Notes under the pieces: model-generated
Databases searched by the model: none
What the model was told of the DNA's origin: nothing
What the model saw: the letters and a program-made list of their open reading frames with translations, nothing else
Part shown: positions 25,675 through 34,458 of the stretch, one piece after another
How positions within the stretch are numbered: position 1 is the stretch's first letter
How the letters are laid out: each line of letters opens with the position of its first letter
Made by a program: the position numbers and the translations under genes
DNA from: Natronorubrum daqingense
GTDB taxonomy: Archaea; Halobacteriota; Halobacteria; Halobacteriales; Natrialbaceae
Direction of reading: 5' to 3'
Assembly (NCBI RefSeq): GCF_001971705.1
Contig: NZ_CP019327.1
Span: 1,426,001 to 1,490,000 of the forward strand
Length of the DNA stretch: 64,000 nt

Positions 25675-25684
25675 TTGTTAACAA
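25675..25684. promoter_or_regulatory. Perfect palindrome TTGTTAACAA between TATA box and start
   Basis: A 10-bp perfect inverted repeat placed 5 bp after the TATA-like box and 12 bp before the ATG, where a bound repressor would block transcription. Its near copy precedes the first permease gene. Confidence 0.5.
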
Positions 25685-25696
25685 CAAGCACGGTAT

Positions 25697-27076
25697 ATGC
25701 CAGGTAGTGGTATACACAGGCGACAGGTACTGTCAGGCCTCGGCGTCGGAGCGGCCGGACTCTTCGCGGGGTGTCTCGGCGGCGGAGACGACGACGAACT
25801 ACACATCCTCACCGATCTGACCGGCGGCGAGTGGGAAACGTACTGGGAGGAAGAGCTCATCCCGGGATTCGAGGAAGACTCGGACGTCCCGGTCAACATC
25901 GAGTACACGGGCTTACACGGGTCGGGCGAGCAACGGCTCGCGACGCTGTTACAATCCGGTGACGCACCCGAGTTCTATCACGGAACGACCTCCGAGTTCG
26001 GCGACCTGATCAACCAGGGGCTGACCAGACAGGTCGACGACGTGGTCGACGACCTCGAGGAGGAGTGGGGTGACGCGCTGTTCAAGTACACGCTCCAGCC
26101 GATGACCGGCGACCGCGACGAAGAGACGCACTCGATTCCCCACGGCGTCTACGTGGGTGGCTGTCTCAACTACCGAGCCGACGTGTACGAGGCGCTGGAT
26201 CTCGAGGTGCCCGAAACCTGGGACGAACTCGTCGACAACGCCCAAGCCATCGACGAGTCGGACGAGTTCGAAGAGATGCGCGGGTTCGGCCTCGCCGGAG
26301 AGCCGGTCGGCAAATCCGGCTCGGACTTCGCTAATTGGCTCTACAACTCCGGCGGCGACGTCTGGCAGGAAAACGGCGACGGCGAACTCGAGTTGTGGTT
26401 CGACGAGGAACACGTGATGCCGGTGTTAGACGTCTTACTCGAGCTGTCGGAGTACTCACCGGACGCGTCGGCGATCGGCTGGGAGGACACCATCGAAGAC
26501 TGGATCGGCGGCAGATACGGCCAGTGTTTCATGAACAACGCGTGGCTCTGTGGTCCAGCGTACGAGGCGGGCGCGGAGGACCTCGCCCTCGCAACCGAGC
26601 AAGCGCTGATACCGACTCGAGATGGTGCCGACCCGGTAACGCGAGGGTGGGTGCTCGTCAACGGGACGCCGATCATCGACGGCTCGAGCAACCCGGAGAC
26701 CGCCGAGGAGTTCAAACGGTACATGTACGGGGCGGACAATCACGTCGAGGTCTCCCTGATGGAGCCGATGCGGTTCATCCCGCCCTACGAGGAGATCATC
26801 GACGACGACGAGTATCAGGAGGCGGAGATCTTCCAGGTCGAAGACGGGGCGTTCCTCGAGAAAAACGAGTTCATCATGGACGAGATCGTTCCCGAACTCG
26901 AGAGCCCGGAACTGCCCTCGAGCCCGGAGACGCTCCACGTCGGGACGTTCGACATCCCCGCAGAGTTGACCAACCGAGTGCTGGTCGACGGCGAGGATCC
27001 CGAAGAGGCCTACGAGTGGGCGGTCGGCGAGTACGAGACACGCTACGATGACGTCCAAGACCAAGCAAACTACTGA
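25697..27076 (+). CDS. Tat-exported lipoprotein solute-binding protein of the ABC importer
   Basis: 459 aa. N terminus IHRRQVLSGLGVGAAGLFAGC contains a twin-arginine signal (RRQVLSG) and a lipobox (LFAGC, Cys near residue 28), followed by an acidic linker, so it is exported folded and lipid-anchored as usual in haloarchaea. The rest is a type-1 extracellular solute-binding fold (HGVYVGGCLNYRADVYEALD, ETWDELVDNAQAID), typical of sugar-binding proteins. It captures the substrate for the permeases upstream. Its 3' end overlaps the convergent RDD gene by 7 bp. Confidence 0.88.
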   Translation: MPGSGIHRRQVLSGLGVGAAGLFAGCLGGGDDDELHILTDLTGGEWETYWEEELIPGFEEDSDVPVNIEYTGLHGSGEQRLATLLQSGDAPEFYHGTTSEFGDLINQGLTRQVDDVVDDLEEEWGDALFKYTLQPMTGDRDEETHSIPHGVYVGGCLNYRADVYEALDLEVPETWDELVDNAQAIDESDEFEEMRGFGLAGEPVGKSGSDFANWLYNSGGDVWQENGDGELELWFDEEHVMPVLDVLLELSEYSPDASAIGWEDTIEDWIGGRYGQCFMNNAWLCGPAYEAGAEDLALATEQALIPTRDGADPVTRGWVLVNGTPIIDGSSNPETAEEFKRYMYGADNHVEVSLMEPMRFIPPYEEIIDDDEYQEAEIFQVEDGAFLEKNEFIMDEIVPELESPELPSSPETLHVGTFDIPAELTNRVLVDGEDPEEAYEWAVGEYETRYDDVQDQANY

Positions 27077-27615
27077 CGCTCGCTCGAGGCGGAAGCGCCT
27101 CGCGCGTGCCTATCGCGATCATAGAGCGACTCCGCGGTCGTGACCGGTCGGACGACGAGCGTCCCGGCGAGACGATCACCTAATCTACGACCGGTCGGCG
27201 AGCGACGAACGACGAACCAGCCGAGGACGTAGCCGACGGGGAGCCAGTCGACGTATCGCAGGACGTTTCGAATTGCTGCATCGTGGACGGACAGGTGAGC
27301 GCCGTCTTCGCTAACGACGAGGAGTCCCATTCGCTTTTTCCCTGGCGTTCGGCCGTAGCGCCACTCGAAGCAAAACGTATAGCCGAGGTAGATCGGGACG
27401 AGCCCGACGAGGCTCAAGAGAAACGCACCGTTTCCGAGTGCCAGAAAGGCGTCCGTGAACGCGACCAGCAACACGGCCAGTATTGCCGTCTCGATAACGA
27501 AATAGCACACGGCGAGGTCGATTCCCGTCGCGATCGCTCGGCGTTTGAGCAACGACGGCGACGCCGACTCGAGGTCGGGGTCGGGCACTCGTTTGGTGGG
27601 AATCGAATCGAGCAC
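27070..27615 (-). CDS. RDD-family membrane protein
   Basis: 181 aa. Features of the RDD family: KRRAIATGIDLAVCYFVIE (first helix with the Arg-Asp pair), two further hydrophobic helices, WRYGRTPGKKRMGL and RLGDRLAGTLVVRP near the C terminus. RDD proteins are small multi-helix membrane proteins; some act as ion antiporters, and the role here is unknown. Convergent with the binding-protein gene. Confidence 0.8.
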   Translation of the reverse strand: MLDSIPTKRVPDPDLESASPSLLKRRAIATGIDLAVCYFVIETAILAVLLVAFTDAFLALGNGAFLLSLVGLVPIYLGYTFCFEWRYGRTPGKKRMGLLVVSEDGAHLSVHDAAIRNVLRYVDWLPVGYVLGWFVVRRSPTGRRLGDRLAGTLVVRPVTTAESLYDRDRHARGASASSERQ

Positions 27616-27730
27616 TATTGCTCACCTGTATTAGCCACCGAGAGGCGTGTCGAGGTCCGCTCGTGGCCACGCTCGAGCGCCGGGTCGATTGCGATTGCGG
27701 AGTCGTTTCGTTCGCGTGCCGTGACGTCCA

Positions 27731-29212
27731 TCAGTCTTCGGTGGTCGATGAGGTGTTCGATTGCGCCTCTGGCGTCTCAGTCTCTGCTTCGTCCTCGGAC
27801 TCCGAAGCGCGAGAACCCTCTTCGGCTCGCTGTTCCTCGTAGTCGTGCAGTGATTTCATGCGCTTTACGAGGTCGACATCTTTTTTCTTCTGAAGGGAAC
27901 GAACCCGGTAGCGGTAAGCCGGGTACGCGAGGATGATCCAGCCGAAGATGATCGCGAGGATCCAGCCGAGTTCGAGCGAGACGCCGGCCAAGAAGATCGA
28001 CGACACGAGCGCACTCGAGACGGCGACAACTTTCAGTACCGGTCGTGGCAGTTTGTAGATCGAGTACTCGTAGCGACGCTCGAAGCGCTTCGGCAGGTTC
28101 CACAGCGCGACGGCACTGATGATCGCGCCGATCATCGACGTGATCGACAGAACCGCGGCCATGATGACGGGCGTCGTCGAGCTAATCGGCGGCACCATAA
28201 GCAACGCCGGGACGGCGAGCAACAAGATCGCTCGGTGTGGCGTCTGGTACTTCGGGTGAAGTTTCGCGAAGAACAGCGGAATTGCCTCGTCTCGAGCCGC
28301 TCGCATGAGCTGTCTCGAGTAGGCGGTATAGAGCGTGTTGAGCGAGGTGAACGCCCCGACGACGGCGGCGAAGGCGACGAAGTAGGCACCGCCGGTCGGC
28401 AGGAACTCGAAGGCCGCGTACGCGACGCCGGCATCCCGATTCTCGATGTAGAAGTCGAGCGGAACGACGCCGACGGCGACGACGACGAGGAGCACCATGA
28501 GCCCGATCGAAATCACGGCGCTGAGTCCTAACACCCTGGGAATGTTCTTCACCGGATCCTCGAGTTCCTCACCTAAGTCGGTCGCGAGGTTGAACCCGTG
28601 CATCGCGATCGATAACGAGACGATCGCGAGGAAGAACGCACCCGTTCCGGATTCGAACATACCCGTGTAGTTCGCGGTGTCGATGTAGAGCGATCCCGGC
28701 ACGATAAAGAGCAACATGCCGCCGATAATGATCGAGACGAGGACGATCTGAACCTGCGTCACGATCCGGATGCCCAGAATGTTCAGGATGATGAACGGAA
28801 TCATGACGGCGTACATCAACGCCCACATCGGGATCCAATCGAACGTCGGGAAAAAGCGCATGAACTCGGCGAACCCGAACGCGAGGTACAGTTGACCGAG
28901 CCAGATCGAGGGGATGACGATCCACGGGAGTAAGAATCCGAAGAACGGACTGATCAGCCTCGAGCCGTAAACGTAACTCCCACCCGCCGCGGGCATCGCG
29001 CCACCGATTTGGAGCGTGCTGAGGATGCTGAAGGTTACCGGCAGGATGACGAGCATCATGGCGATGGCGACCTCCGGTCCGAGGCCGTCGTCGGCGATCA
29101 GGTGAGCCGGTAACAGGAACGCCGTCATCGCGATGACGTTGCCGACGAGGAGTAACGTGCCCCCGAAGAGACCGATCTTCTCGTCGATAATCTTGAACTC
29201 TGCGTTAGACAT
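27731..29212 (-). CDS. APC-family amino acid permease
   Basis: 493 aa starting MSNAEFKIIDEKIGLFGGT; in-frame starts 12 bp upstream are possible. About twelve membrane helices. The N-terminal GGTLLLVGNVIAMTAFLLP and PAAGGSYVYGSRLISPFFG are the substrate-site regions of the amino acid-polyamine-cation superfamily. ATDLGEELEDPVKNIPR is the usual APC cytoplasmic loop motif. The last ~50 residues are a hydrophilic acidic tail. It is downstream of an acyl-CoA dehydrogenase on the same strand but 397 bp away, so it is probably separately transcribed. Substrate is unknown. Confidence 0.86.
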   Translation of the reverse strand: MSNAEFKIIDEKIGLFGGTLLLVGNVIAMTAFLLPAHLIADDGLGPEVAIAMMLVILPVTFSILSTLQIGGAMPAAGGSYVYGSRLISPFFGFLLPWIVIPSIWLGQLYLAFGFAEFMRFFPTFDWIPMWALMYAVMIPFIILNILGIRIVTQVQIVLVSIIIGGMLLFIVPGSLYIDTANYTGMFESGTGAFFLAIVSLSIAMHGFNLATDLGEELEDPVKNIPRVLGLSAVISIGLMVLLVVVAVGVVPLDFYIENRDAGVAYAAFEFLPTGGAYFVAFAAVVGAFTSLNTLYTAYSRQLMRAARDEAIPLFFAKLHPKYQTPHRAILLLAVPALLMVPPISSTTPVIMAAVLSITSMIGAIISAVALWNLPKRFERRYEYSIYKLPRPVLKVVAVSSALVSSIFLAGVSLELGWILAIIFGWIILAYPAYRYRVRSLQKKKDVDLVKRMKSLHDYEEQRAEEGSRASESEDEAETETPEAQSNTSSTTED

Positions 29213-29609
29213 GGGTATCGACACACTCCACGTTACTTCCCGTGACGTTCACGCCAACAACGCCCTCCAACGGCGGTCGGTTTCGCATTTTCTGTCGTCG
29301 AGGAACCGACGTCCTTCGAGACGGCCAGTCGAGTCGAGCGTCTCGTCTTCCGTTTCGGCTAGATCCCAATCGAATAGTCGGCTGTCTGACTATATTCACC
29401 CACGTATCCATGGCAAGAATATTCGATCCGAGTGCCGTAAATCTAGTGGTTGGTTATCACGGTTGATAGTAACGTGAATGGTGTTCACACTCAATGTGCT
29501 TCGACGTTACGCACGTAAACGGTGTGGTCGATGGCGTTAACGGTGAGTGAACGCGTCCTCGACGAATCCGACTCCCGACTCTCACACTCAGTGTCTCGTG
29601 GGTAGCGAT
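29213..29609. other. 397-bp intergenic region
   Basis: Promoter region of the APC permease and 3' flank of the acyl-CoA dehydrogenase. Short AT-rich patches occur near 29380-29460. Nothing further was recognised. Confidence 0.45.
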
Positions 29610-30797
29610 TCAGGTGTACGCTTGCATGTCGGTCAGTTCGTAGCCGACGACCAGTTTCTGAATTTCGGTGGTGCCGTCCGGAATGGTCATCGTCCGCGCA
29701 TCTCGGTAGTAGCGCTCGAGCGGGTACTCCGTCGAGAGGCCGTTCCCGCCGTAGATCTGCATGGCGTCGTCGGCGACGTCGACCGATTTCTCGCAGACCC
29801 ACCCCTTCGAGAGTGAGGAGAGCATTCGGGCGTCCGGGTCTCCGGCGTCGATCTTCTGGGCGGTGTGACGCGTCAGGAGTCGCCCCGTCTCGAGGCCGGC
29901 ACGGATATTGTAGAGCTTTTCCTGGATAAGCTGGTGCTGGCCGATGGGTTTTTCGAAGACCTCCCGATCGGTCGCGTACGCGAGTGCGGCCTCGTAGGCG
30001 GCTTGCATGATGCCCACGGAGATGGCGGCCATTCCGTTTCGCATCGAGGCGAACATCGTGTTCAAGGGGTTTCCGCCGGCACCACCGCCCGTCGCGAACG
30101 ACGACTCGCTCGGATCCATTCGACCGTCGCTCATCGCCTCCATCACCGCTCGAGAGAGTTTGTTCTCCTGTGGAATGCGACACTCGTCGAAGAAGAGTTG
30201 GCCCGTCGGTGAGCCCTTCCAGCCGAGTTTCTCGAGCGGTCTGGTCTCGAAGCCGGCGGTCTTCTGGTCGACGAGGAACATGTCCCGTTGGTCGTGTTCG
30301 TCGTCCCAGGCGACGACAAGCGCGATATCGGCGATGGGGGCGTTCGACACCCACGTCTTCTCGCCGGTGATGACGTACTCGTCGCCGTCTTTAGTCGCGG
30401 TCGTGTTCGGCACCTTGGTATCCGACCCGCCCGCCGGTTCCGTGATCGCGAAACAACCGATGAGTCGGTCGGTCTCCCACTCCTCGGCGTAGGCCTCGCG
30501 CGTTCGCTCGGAGAAGATTTCGAACATCGTCACCGGTAGCGACATCCCCATCGTCACCTGCAGGCTCGGCCACACGCGAGACACCTCCTCGCTGACGATG
30601 GTACTCGTCAGCGGGTCGTCGAAGCGTTCCTCGGCGTACGGCCCCACGTCTATTTCGGCCATCTTTTGCATGTAGTCGATCGCGTCGTCTTTCGACAGGG
30701 GTTCGCGATCGGCCTCGGGTAACTCCGGTGCGATCTCTTCGTCCATGAACTCTCGAACCGAGTCTCGAACCATCCGTTGTTCGTCGTTGAGCATCAT
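29610..30797 (-). CDS. Acyl-CoA dehydrogenase, Asp at the catalytic-Glu position
   Basis: 395 aa from the first of two adjacent ATGs at 30795-30797; the longer upstream frame is not supported by family alignment. Middle domain: GCFAITEPAGGSDTKVPNT and GEKTWVSNAPIADIALVV. C-terminal: DDAMQIYGGNGLSTEYPLERYYRDAR. The usual catalytic EGT is DGT here (D374 in TIPDGTTEIQ), a conservative change also seen in some alicyclic-acid and other specialised dehydrogenases; the base may be Asp or lie elsewhere. It oxidises an unknown acyl-CoA. It stands between two other minus-strand genes without overlap. Confidence 0.9.
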   Translation of the reverse strand: MMLNDEQRMVRDSVREFMDEEIAPELPEADREPLSKDDAIDYMQKMAEIDVGPYAEERFDDPLTSTIVSEEVSRVWPSLQVTMGMSLPVTMFEIFSERTREAYAEEWETDRLIGCFAITEPAGGSDTKVPNTTATKDGDEYVITGEKTWVSNAPIADIALVVAWDDEHDQRDMFLVDQKTAGFETRPLEKLGWKGSPTGQLFFDECRIPQENKLSRAVMEAMSDGRMDPSESSFATGGGAGGNPLNTMFASMRNGMAAISVGIMQAAYEAALAYATDREVFEKPIGQHQLIQEKLYNIRAGLETGRLLTRHTAQKIDAGDPDARMLSSLSKGWVCEKSVDVADDAMQIYGGNGLSTEYPLERYYRDARTMTIPDGTTEIQKLVVGYELTDMQAYT

Positions 30798-30961
30798 CGT
30801 GTATTCACTCCTGACAGCAACTCGACTATCTCTGCAGATTATGTTAAAACTTCTCACAAGAAGGGGAAGAACAAAACGCGACTCGAGCGCGGGGATCCGG
30901 ACGACGCGTCGCTCGGACGCCAAAACGACGCTGCTCGGAGAAGTATCGTGCGCTCGAGCGC

Positions 30962-31234
30962 TCAACTCGGGAGTTCGCCGGCGTCTTGAAGGCCGTCGAC
31001 GATGTCGTCGGCGACTTCCTCGGGGCCGTGGTAGGGGTATCGATCGGAGTCGCCGCCGTCGGACGCGTTCTGGAGTTCCATAATCGACATCGAGAAGTCG
31101 CCCGACTCGAACGTCGTGGCCGGGCCGTTTGGCAACGCCGGGAGGAACTCCATCGGGTTCGAGACGGGGTAGTCTGCACCGTCGAACGCCTCGACGAGCT
31201 GTGATCGGATCTCTTCGGGATCTGGCTCGGACAT
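30962..31234 (-). CDS. MTH865-family protein (90 aa)
   Basis: 90 aa starting MSEPDPEEIRSQLVEAFDGA. The pattern ADYPVSNPMEFLPALPNGP followed by TTFESGDFSMSIMEL matches the small MTH865 family, an all-helical domain with EF-hand-like topology and unknown function. It lies upstream of the acyl-CoA dehydrogenase on the same strand (164 bp), so a functional link is possible but not shown. An in-frame extension to 31267 exists. Confidence 0.75.
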   Translation of the reverse strand: MSEPDPEEIRSQLVEAFDGADYPVSNPMEFLPALPNGPATTFESGDFSMSIMELQNASDGGDSDRYPYHGPEEVADDIVDGLQDAGELPS

Positions 31235-31465
31235 AGTACGGTTTGTGGTAACAGTATCCATCCACATAATCTTTTCCGCCGAGCAATCTCCGTTGATTCA
31301 AGCAACCAACACCTCGCACACACGCAACTGACTGGTCGAAACGGCCGACTGTGGCTCCGTCGCTTCGTCGCGCCAATGACCTTTGTTACCGGCCAGCGTG
31401 GCACACCACCACAATCTATTTGGCGACCGTCGGAAAAACGCCGTCCATGACTGCACTCGCTGTCA

Positions 31466-31471
31466 GGAGGC
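31466..31471 (+). promoter_or_regulatory. Shine-Dalgarno AGGAGG deciding a GTG start
   Basis: AGGAGG lies six bases before the GTG at 31478. It is one of the few strong ribosome-binding sites in the window and supports GTG as the start of the thiolase-like gene. Confidence 0.6.
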
Positions 31472-31477
31472 ACGACT

Positions 31478-32626
31478 GTGGCTGAACCGATCGTCGCCGG
31501 CGTCGCCGAGAGCGACCTCGGTGAAACACCCGACCGAAACTGGCTCGACAACGCGGGCATCGCGACCGTTCGCGCACTCGAGGACGCCGGGCTGGCACTC
31601 GAGGACGTCGACGGCGTCGCCGTCGCCGGCGGGAACGACTACATGCCCGCGCTGGTCCTCTCGGAATATCTCGACCTCGAGGAGCCGTCGGTGCTCGAGG
31701 GCACCGAAATCGGCGGCTCATCGTTCGAGAGTTTCTGCGGGCACATCGGCGACGCGATGGCTCGCGGGCGAGCGGACGTCGTCGTGATCGCCTACGGCTC
31801 GACGCGCAAGACCGGACCCGGCCGGGATCAGTCCCTCGAGATCACCCACCCCGTCGACGGGTTCGTCCGGCCGACGGGGCTCTTTCGCCCGCCCGGTGCG
31901 TACGCGATGGCCGCCCAGCGGCACATGCACGAGTACGGGACGACCGAGGAGCAATTGGCCGAAATCGCCGTCTCAACGCGCGAGTGGGCCTCAATGAACC
32001 CCAAAGCGGCACACCAGGACTCGATCAGCGTCGACGACGTCCTCGAGTCGCGTCAAATCGCGGAGCCGTTCAACCTCCTCGACTGCTGTCTCGTCTCCGA
32101 CGGCGGTGGCGCGGTCGTGTTGGCCTCCGAGGAGAAGGCTCGAGAACTCGGGGTTCCCGAAATCGCCGTCTCCGGCGTCGCCTCGACGAGCACGCACCGA
32201 CAGGACATCAGCGAGATGCCCGACATGACGACCACCGGCGCGGCTGTGACGGGACCGAAGGCGTTCGAACAGGCCGGGATCACCCCCGACGACGTGGACG
32301 TCGCCCAACTCTACGATTCGTTCACCTACACCGCGCTCGTGACGCTCGAGGATCTCGGCTTTTGTGAGAAAGGCGAAGGCGGCTCGTTCGTCGAAGGTGG
32401 AACCACGGCTCCGGGCGGCGAGTTGCCGATGAACACGCAGGGCGGCGGCCTGTCGTACTGCCACCCCGGCCACTTCGGCGTGTTCGTACTCATCGAGGCC
32501 GTCCGCCAACTTCGGGGCGACTACACGGGTGATCGACAGGTCGACGGCGCGGAGGTCGCCGTCGCACACGGCACCGGGGGCATCCTCTCCTCGAGTAGCA
32601 CCGTCGTCCTCCGGAGGGAAGCATGA
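31478..32626 (+). CDS. Thiolase-like protein, Ltp/SCP2 type without nucleophilic Cys
   Basis: 382 aa, GTG start with a strong Shine-Dalgarno. The thiolase fold is clear (LEDVDGVAVAGGNDYMP, DVVVIAYGSTRKTGPG, VSDGGGAVVLAS), and the C terminus has QGGGLSYCHPGHFG. The expected nucleophile segment reads EIGGSSFESFCGH, so the classical Cys is missing at its position. QLYDSFTYTALVTLEDLGF supplies Tyr residues as in Ltp2-type retro-aldolases. It overlaps the DUF35 gene as ATGA. Ltp2-DUF35 complexes cleave hydroxylated side-chain CoA esters in bacterial steroid degradation; an analogous aldolase is the best guess, and a thiolase the alternative. Confidence 0.82.
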   Translation: MAEPIVAGVAESDLGETPDRNWLDNAGIATVRALEDAGLALEDVDGVAVAGGNDYMPALVLSEYLDLEEPSVLEGTEIGGSSFESFCGHIGDAMARGRADVVVIAYGSTRKTGPGRDQSLEITHPVDGFVRPTGLFRPPGAYAMAAQRHMHEYGTTEEQLAEIAVSTREWASMNPKAAHQDSISVDDVLESRQIAEPFNLLDCCLVSDGGGAVVLASEEKARELGVPEIAVSGVASTSTHRQDISEMPDMTTTGAAVTGPKAFEQAGITPDDVDVAQLYDSFTYTALVTLEDLGFCEKGEGGSFVEGGTTAPGGELPMNTQGGGLSYCHPGHFGVFVLIEAVRQLRGDYTGDRQVDGAEVAVAHGTGGILSSSSTVVLRREA

Positions 32627-33063
32627 GCGGCTCCGAACCCGCCCCCGTCGAGGATCGACGAGACTCGTGGGAGGGGCCGGTCCCGATTCCCAGCGGCGCG
32701 AACGAGACGTTCTGGGAAGCAACGCTCGAGGGCGAGTTGCTGTACCAGCGCTGTGAGGAGTGTGGAACGTCACAGCTCTACCCGCGAGCGGTCTGTACGG
32801 GGTGTGGGACCACCGATCCGCCGTTCGAGACGAGTGAGGGCGTCGGGACGGTGTACTCCTACACCGTCTGTCACGTTCCCGGCGAACCCGGCTTTAGCGA
32901 CCGCACGCCGTACGCCGTCGCCGCGGTGGCGCTCGAGGAGGGACCGCGGCTGCTCGCTTTGCTCGATTGCGATCCGGAGGCGGTCGAAGTCGGCATGCCA
33001 CTCGAGGTCACGTTCTGGCAGGTCTCCGAAGAGGCGGCGATCCCGGTGTTCGTGCCTCGGTGA
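32623..33063 (+). CDS. DUF35 zinc-ribbon/OB-fold acyl-CoA-binding protein
   Basis: 146 aa. Zinc ribbon CEECGTSQLYPRAVCTGCG (Cys pairs at ~45 and ~60), then an OB fold with GVGTVYSYTVCHVPG. DUF35 proteins bind acyl-CoA and form complexes with thiolase-like partners. The overlapping upstream gene encodes exactly such a partner. The C terminus ends FWQVSEEAAIPVFVPR. Confidence 0.87.
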   Translation: MSGSEPAPVEDRRDSWEGPVPIPSGANETFWEATLEGELLYQRCEECGTSQLYPRAVCTGCGTTDPPFETSEGVGTVYSYTVCHVPGEPGFSDRTPYAVAAVALEEGPRLLALLDCDPEAVEVGMPLEVTFWQVSEEAAIPVFVPR

Positions 33064-33178
33064 GTGGGCTGCGCGAAGAGCGTCGTCACTATCTGATTTT
33101 CCTATTCGAACACCTGGATGGCCTCGAGTTGGCTCCCCTCGAGAATTTCTCGTGACGGCTGAAGCGACGGTCGCTCGC

Positions 33179-34189
33179 TCAGTCGTCGGACAGCGTCGCC
33201 GTGGCGGAGCCGGTCAGCAGCGTTTCGCCGCGTTGGTTCTCGACAGCGAGATCGATCTCGACGCCGCCGTCGTCGGGGTGGCTCTCGACGACTTCAGCCG
33301 TCGCGGCGATCGAGTCGCCGGGGAAGACCTGCGACTGGAAGCGGACGCTGAAGGAATCGACGGCCGCGAGGCCGAACCAGTCGGTGACCGCTCGAGAGGC
33401 GACGCCGGCGGTGAACATTCCCTGCCCGAAGACGCTCTCGTTACCCGCTTCGCGGGCGTAGGGTTCGTCGTAGTGAATCGGGTTGAAGTCCCCGCTCGCG
33501 CCCGCGTACTTGACGAAGTGCATTCGCTCGAGGTCCTCGACGACGACCGTCGGTCCCGTATCGCCGACGGCGAGGTCGTCCGCGGAACGAACGCGTTCGA
33601 CCTCCGTCGCGGGTGGGACGGTGTCGTCTGTAGCCGTCGAATCGTCTCCGTCCGTCGGGTCCTCACCGTCACCGGCGTCGCTCTCGTCGTCGTCGACGGC
33701 GCCGTCGGTCTCGATGACCGTCGCGCGGTCGGTGAGTACGAGGTCGTCGCCCTCGTCGCGGTACTCGGTCTCGTAGACGGCGAACGTCATCGTTCCGGCT
33801 CGGCCGCCGTCGCGTTGGAAAACGTCCGTCAGGGTGGTCGTCCCCGTCAGCACGTCGCCGACCTGGAGCGGTCGCTCGTACTCGTAGCCTTGTTCGCCGT
33901 GGAGGACGTACTCCGGTCGAAAGCCGAGGTCGAAGCCGTACATCTCGAGGTCGTCGGGTCGATAGCGCGGGAATCGACTAACTCGAGCGTACGTCAGGGG
34001 CGCGGGCAGGCGGTCGAATCCGCGTTCGGCGGCGACGTCGGCGTCGCGAAAGACGGGATTTGGATCGGTGATCGAGCGGGCGAACTCCTCGACTTTCCCC
34101 GGTTCGATTCGGAAGTCCTCGACGGTGACTCGCGAGTCGCCGACCATCGCCTCGAGGTCGGCCATCGACTTACTCGGCACGAGCGACAC
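33179..34189 (-). CDS. Two-hotdog MaoC dehydratase (fused N- and C-terminal domains)
   Basis: 336 aa. The N-terminal hotdog (~1-160) is of the FAS1-like/MaoC_N type (EEFARSITDPNPVF, LTYARVSRFPRY). A Glu/Asp-rich linker (~165-200) follows. The C-terminal hotdog (~205-336) has the catalytic hydratase-2 motif FVKYAGASGDFNPIHYDEP and FGQGMFTAGVASR. Bacterial counterparts (HadAB, ChsH1-ChsH2) use two separate chains, fused here. It hydrates or dehydrates a 2-enoyl-CoA, perhaps feeding the aldolase-like pair encoded next to it. Convergent with the DUF35 gene. Confidence 0.85.
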   Translation of the reverse strand: MSLVPSKSMADLEAMVGDSRVTVEDFRIEPGKVEEFARSITDPNPVFRDADVAAERGFDRLPAPLTYARVSRFPRYRPDDLEMYGFDLGFRPEYVLHGEQGYEYERPLQVGDVLTGTTTLTDVFQRDGGRAGTMTFAVYETEYRDEGDDLVLTDRATVIETDGAVDDDESDAGDGEDPTDGDDSTATDDTVPPATEVERVRSADDLAVGDTGPTVVVEDLERMHFVKYAGASGDFNPIHYDEPYAREAGNESVFGQGMFTAGVASRAVTDWFGLAAVDSFSVRFQSQVFPGDSIAATAEVVESHPDDGGVEIDLAVENQRGETLLTGSATATLSDD

Positions 34190-34458
34190 CCCCGAGGATC
34201 GTCCGGCGGGATGGTTTGGGATACTGACTCGGCGATCGACGCGCGGTCTCGCTGTGAATGGTCACCATTTCCCCTACCGTTTTTCGACGAATCTCATAAG
34301 CGTATTCCTCGCGGTCAACGAAGCGAGGCGGGACCGAATCCGGAGACGCGACCGGTCACATGATTTATTACACCGATTGTCGAAGTTGCGTGCTGTATCA
34401 TGATAGCAAATGCCACGTTGTGGCCAACAGTGAGTCGACTGTTCGCGGGGCGGTATCG

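Noticed and set aside
30798..31376. N-terminal extension of the acyl-CoA dehydrogenase
   Set aside because: The extension is Arg-rich, covers the MTH865 gene and is not part of the family; the start was placed at the double ATG at 30795-30797.
32753..34363. 536-codon open frame on the plus strand
   Set aside because: It overlaps the DUF35 and MaoC genes in other frames and is rich in Arg and Ser with no motif.
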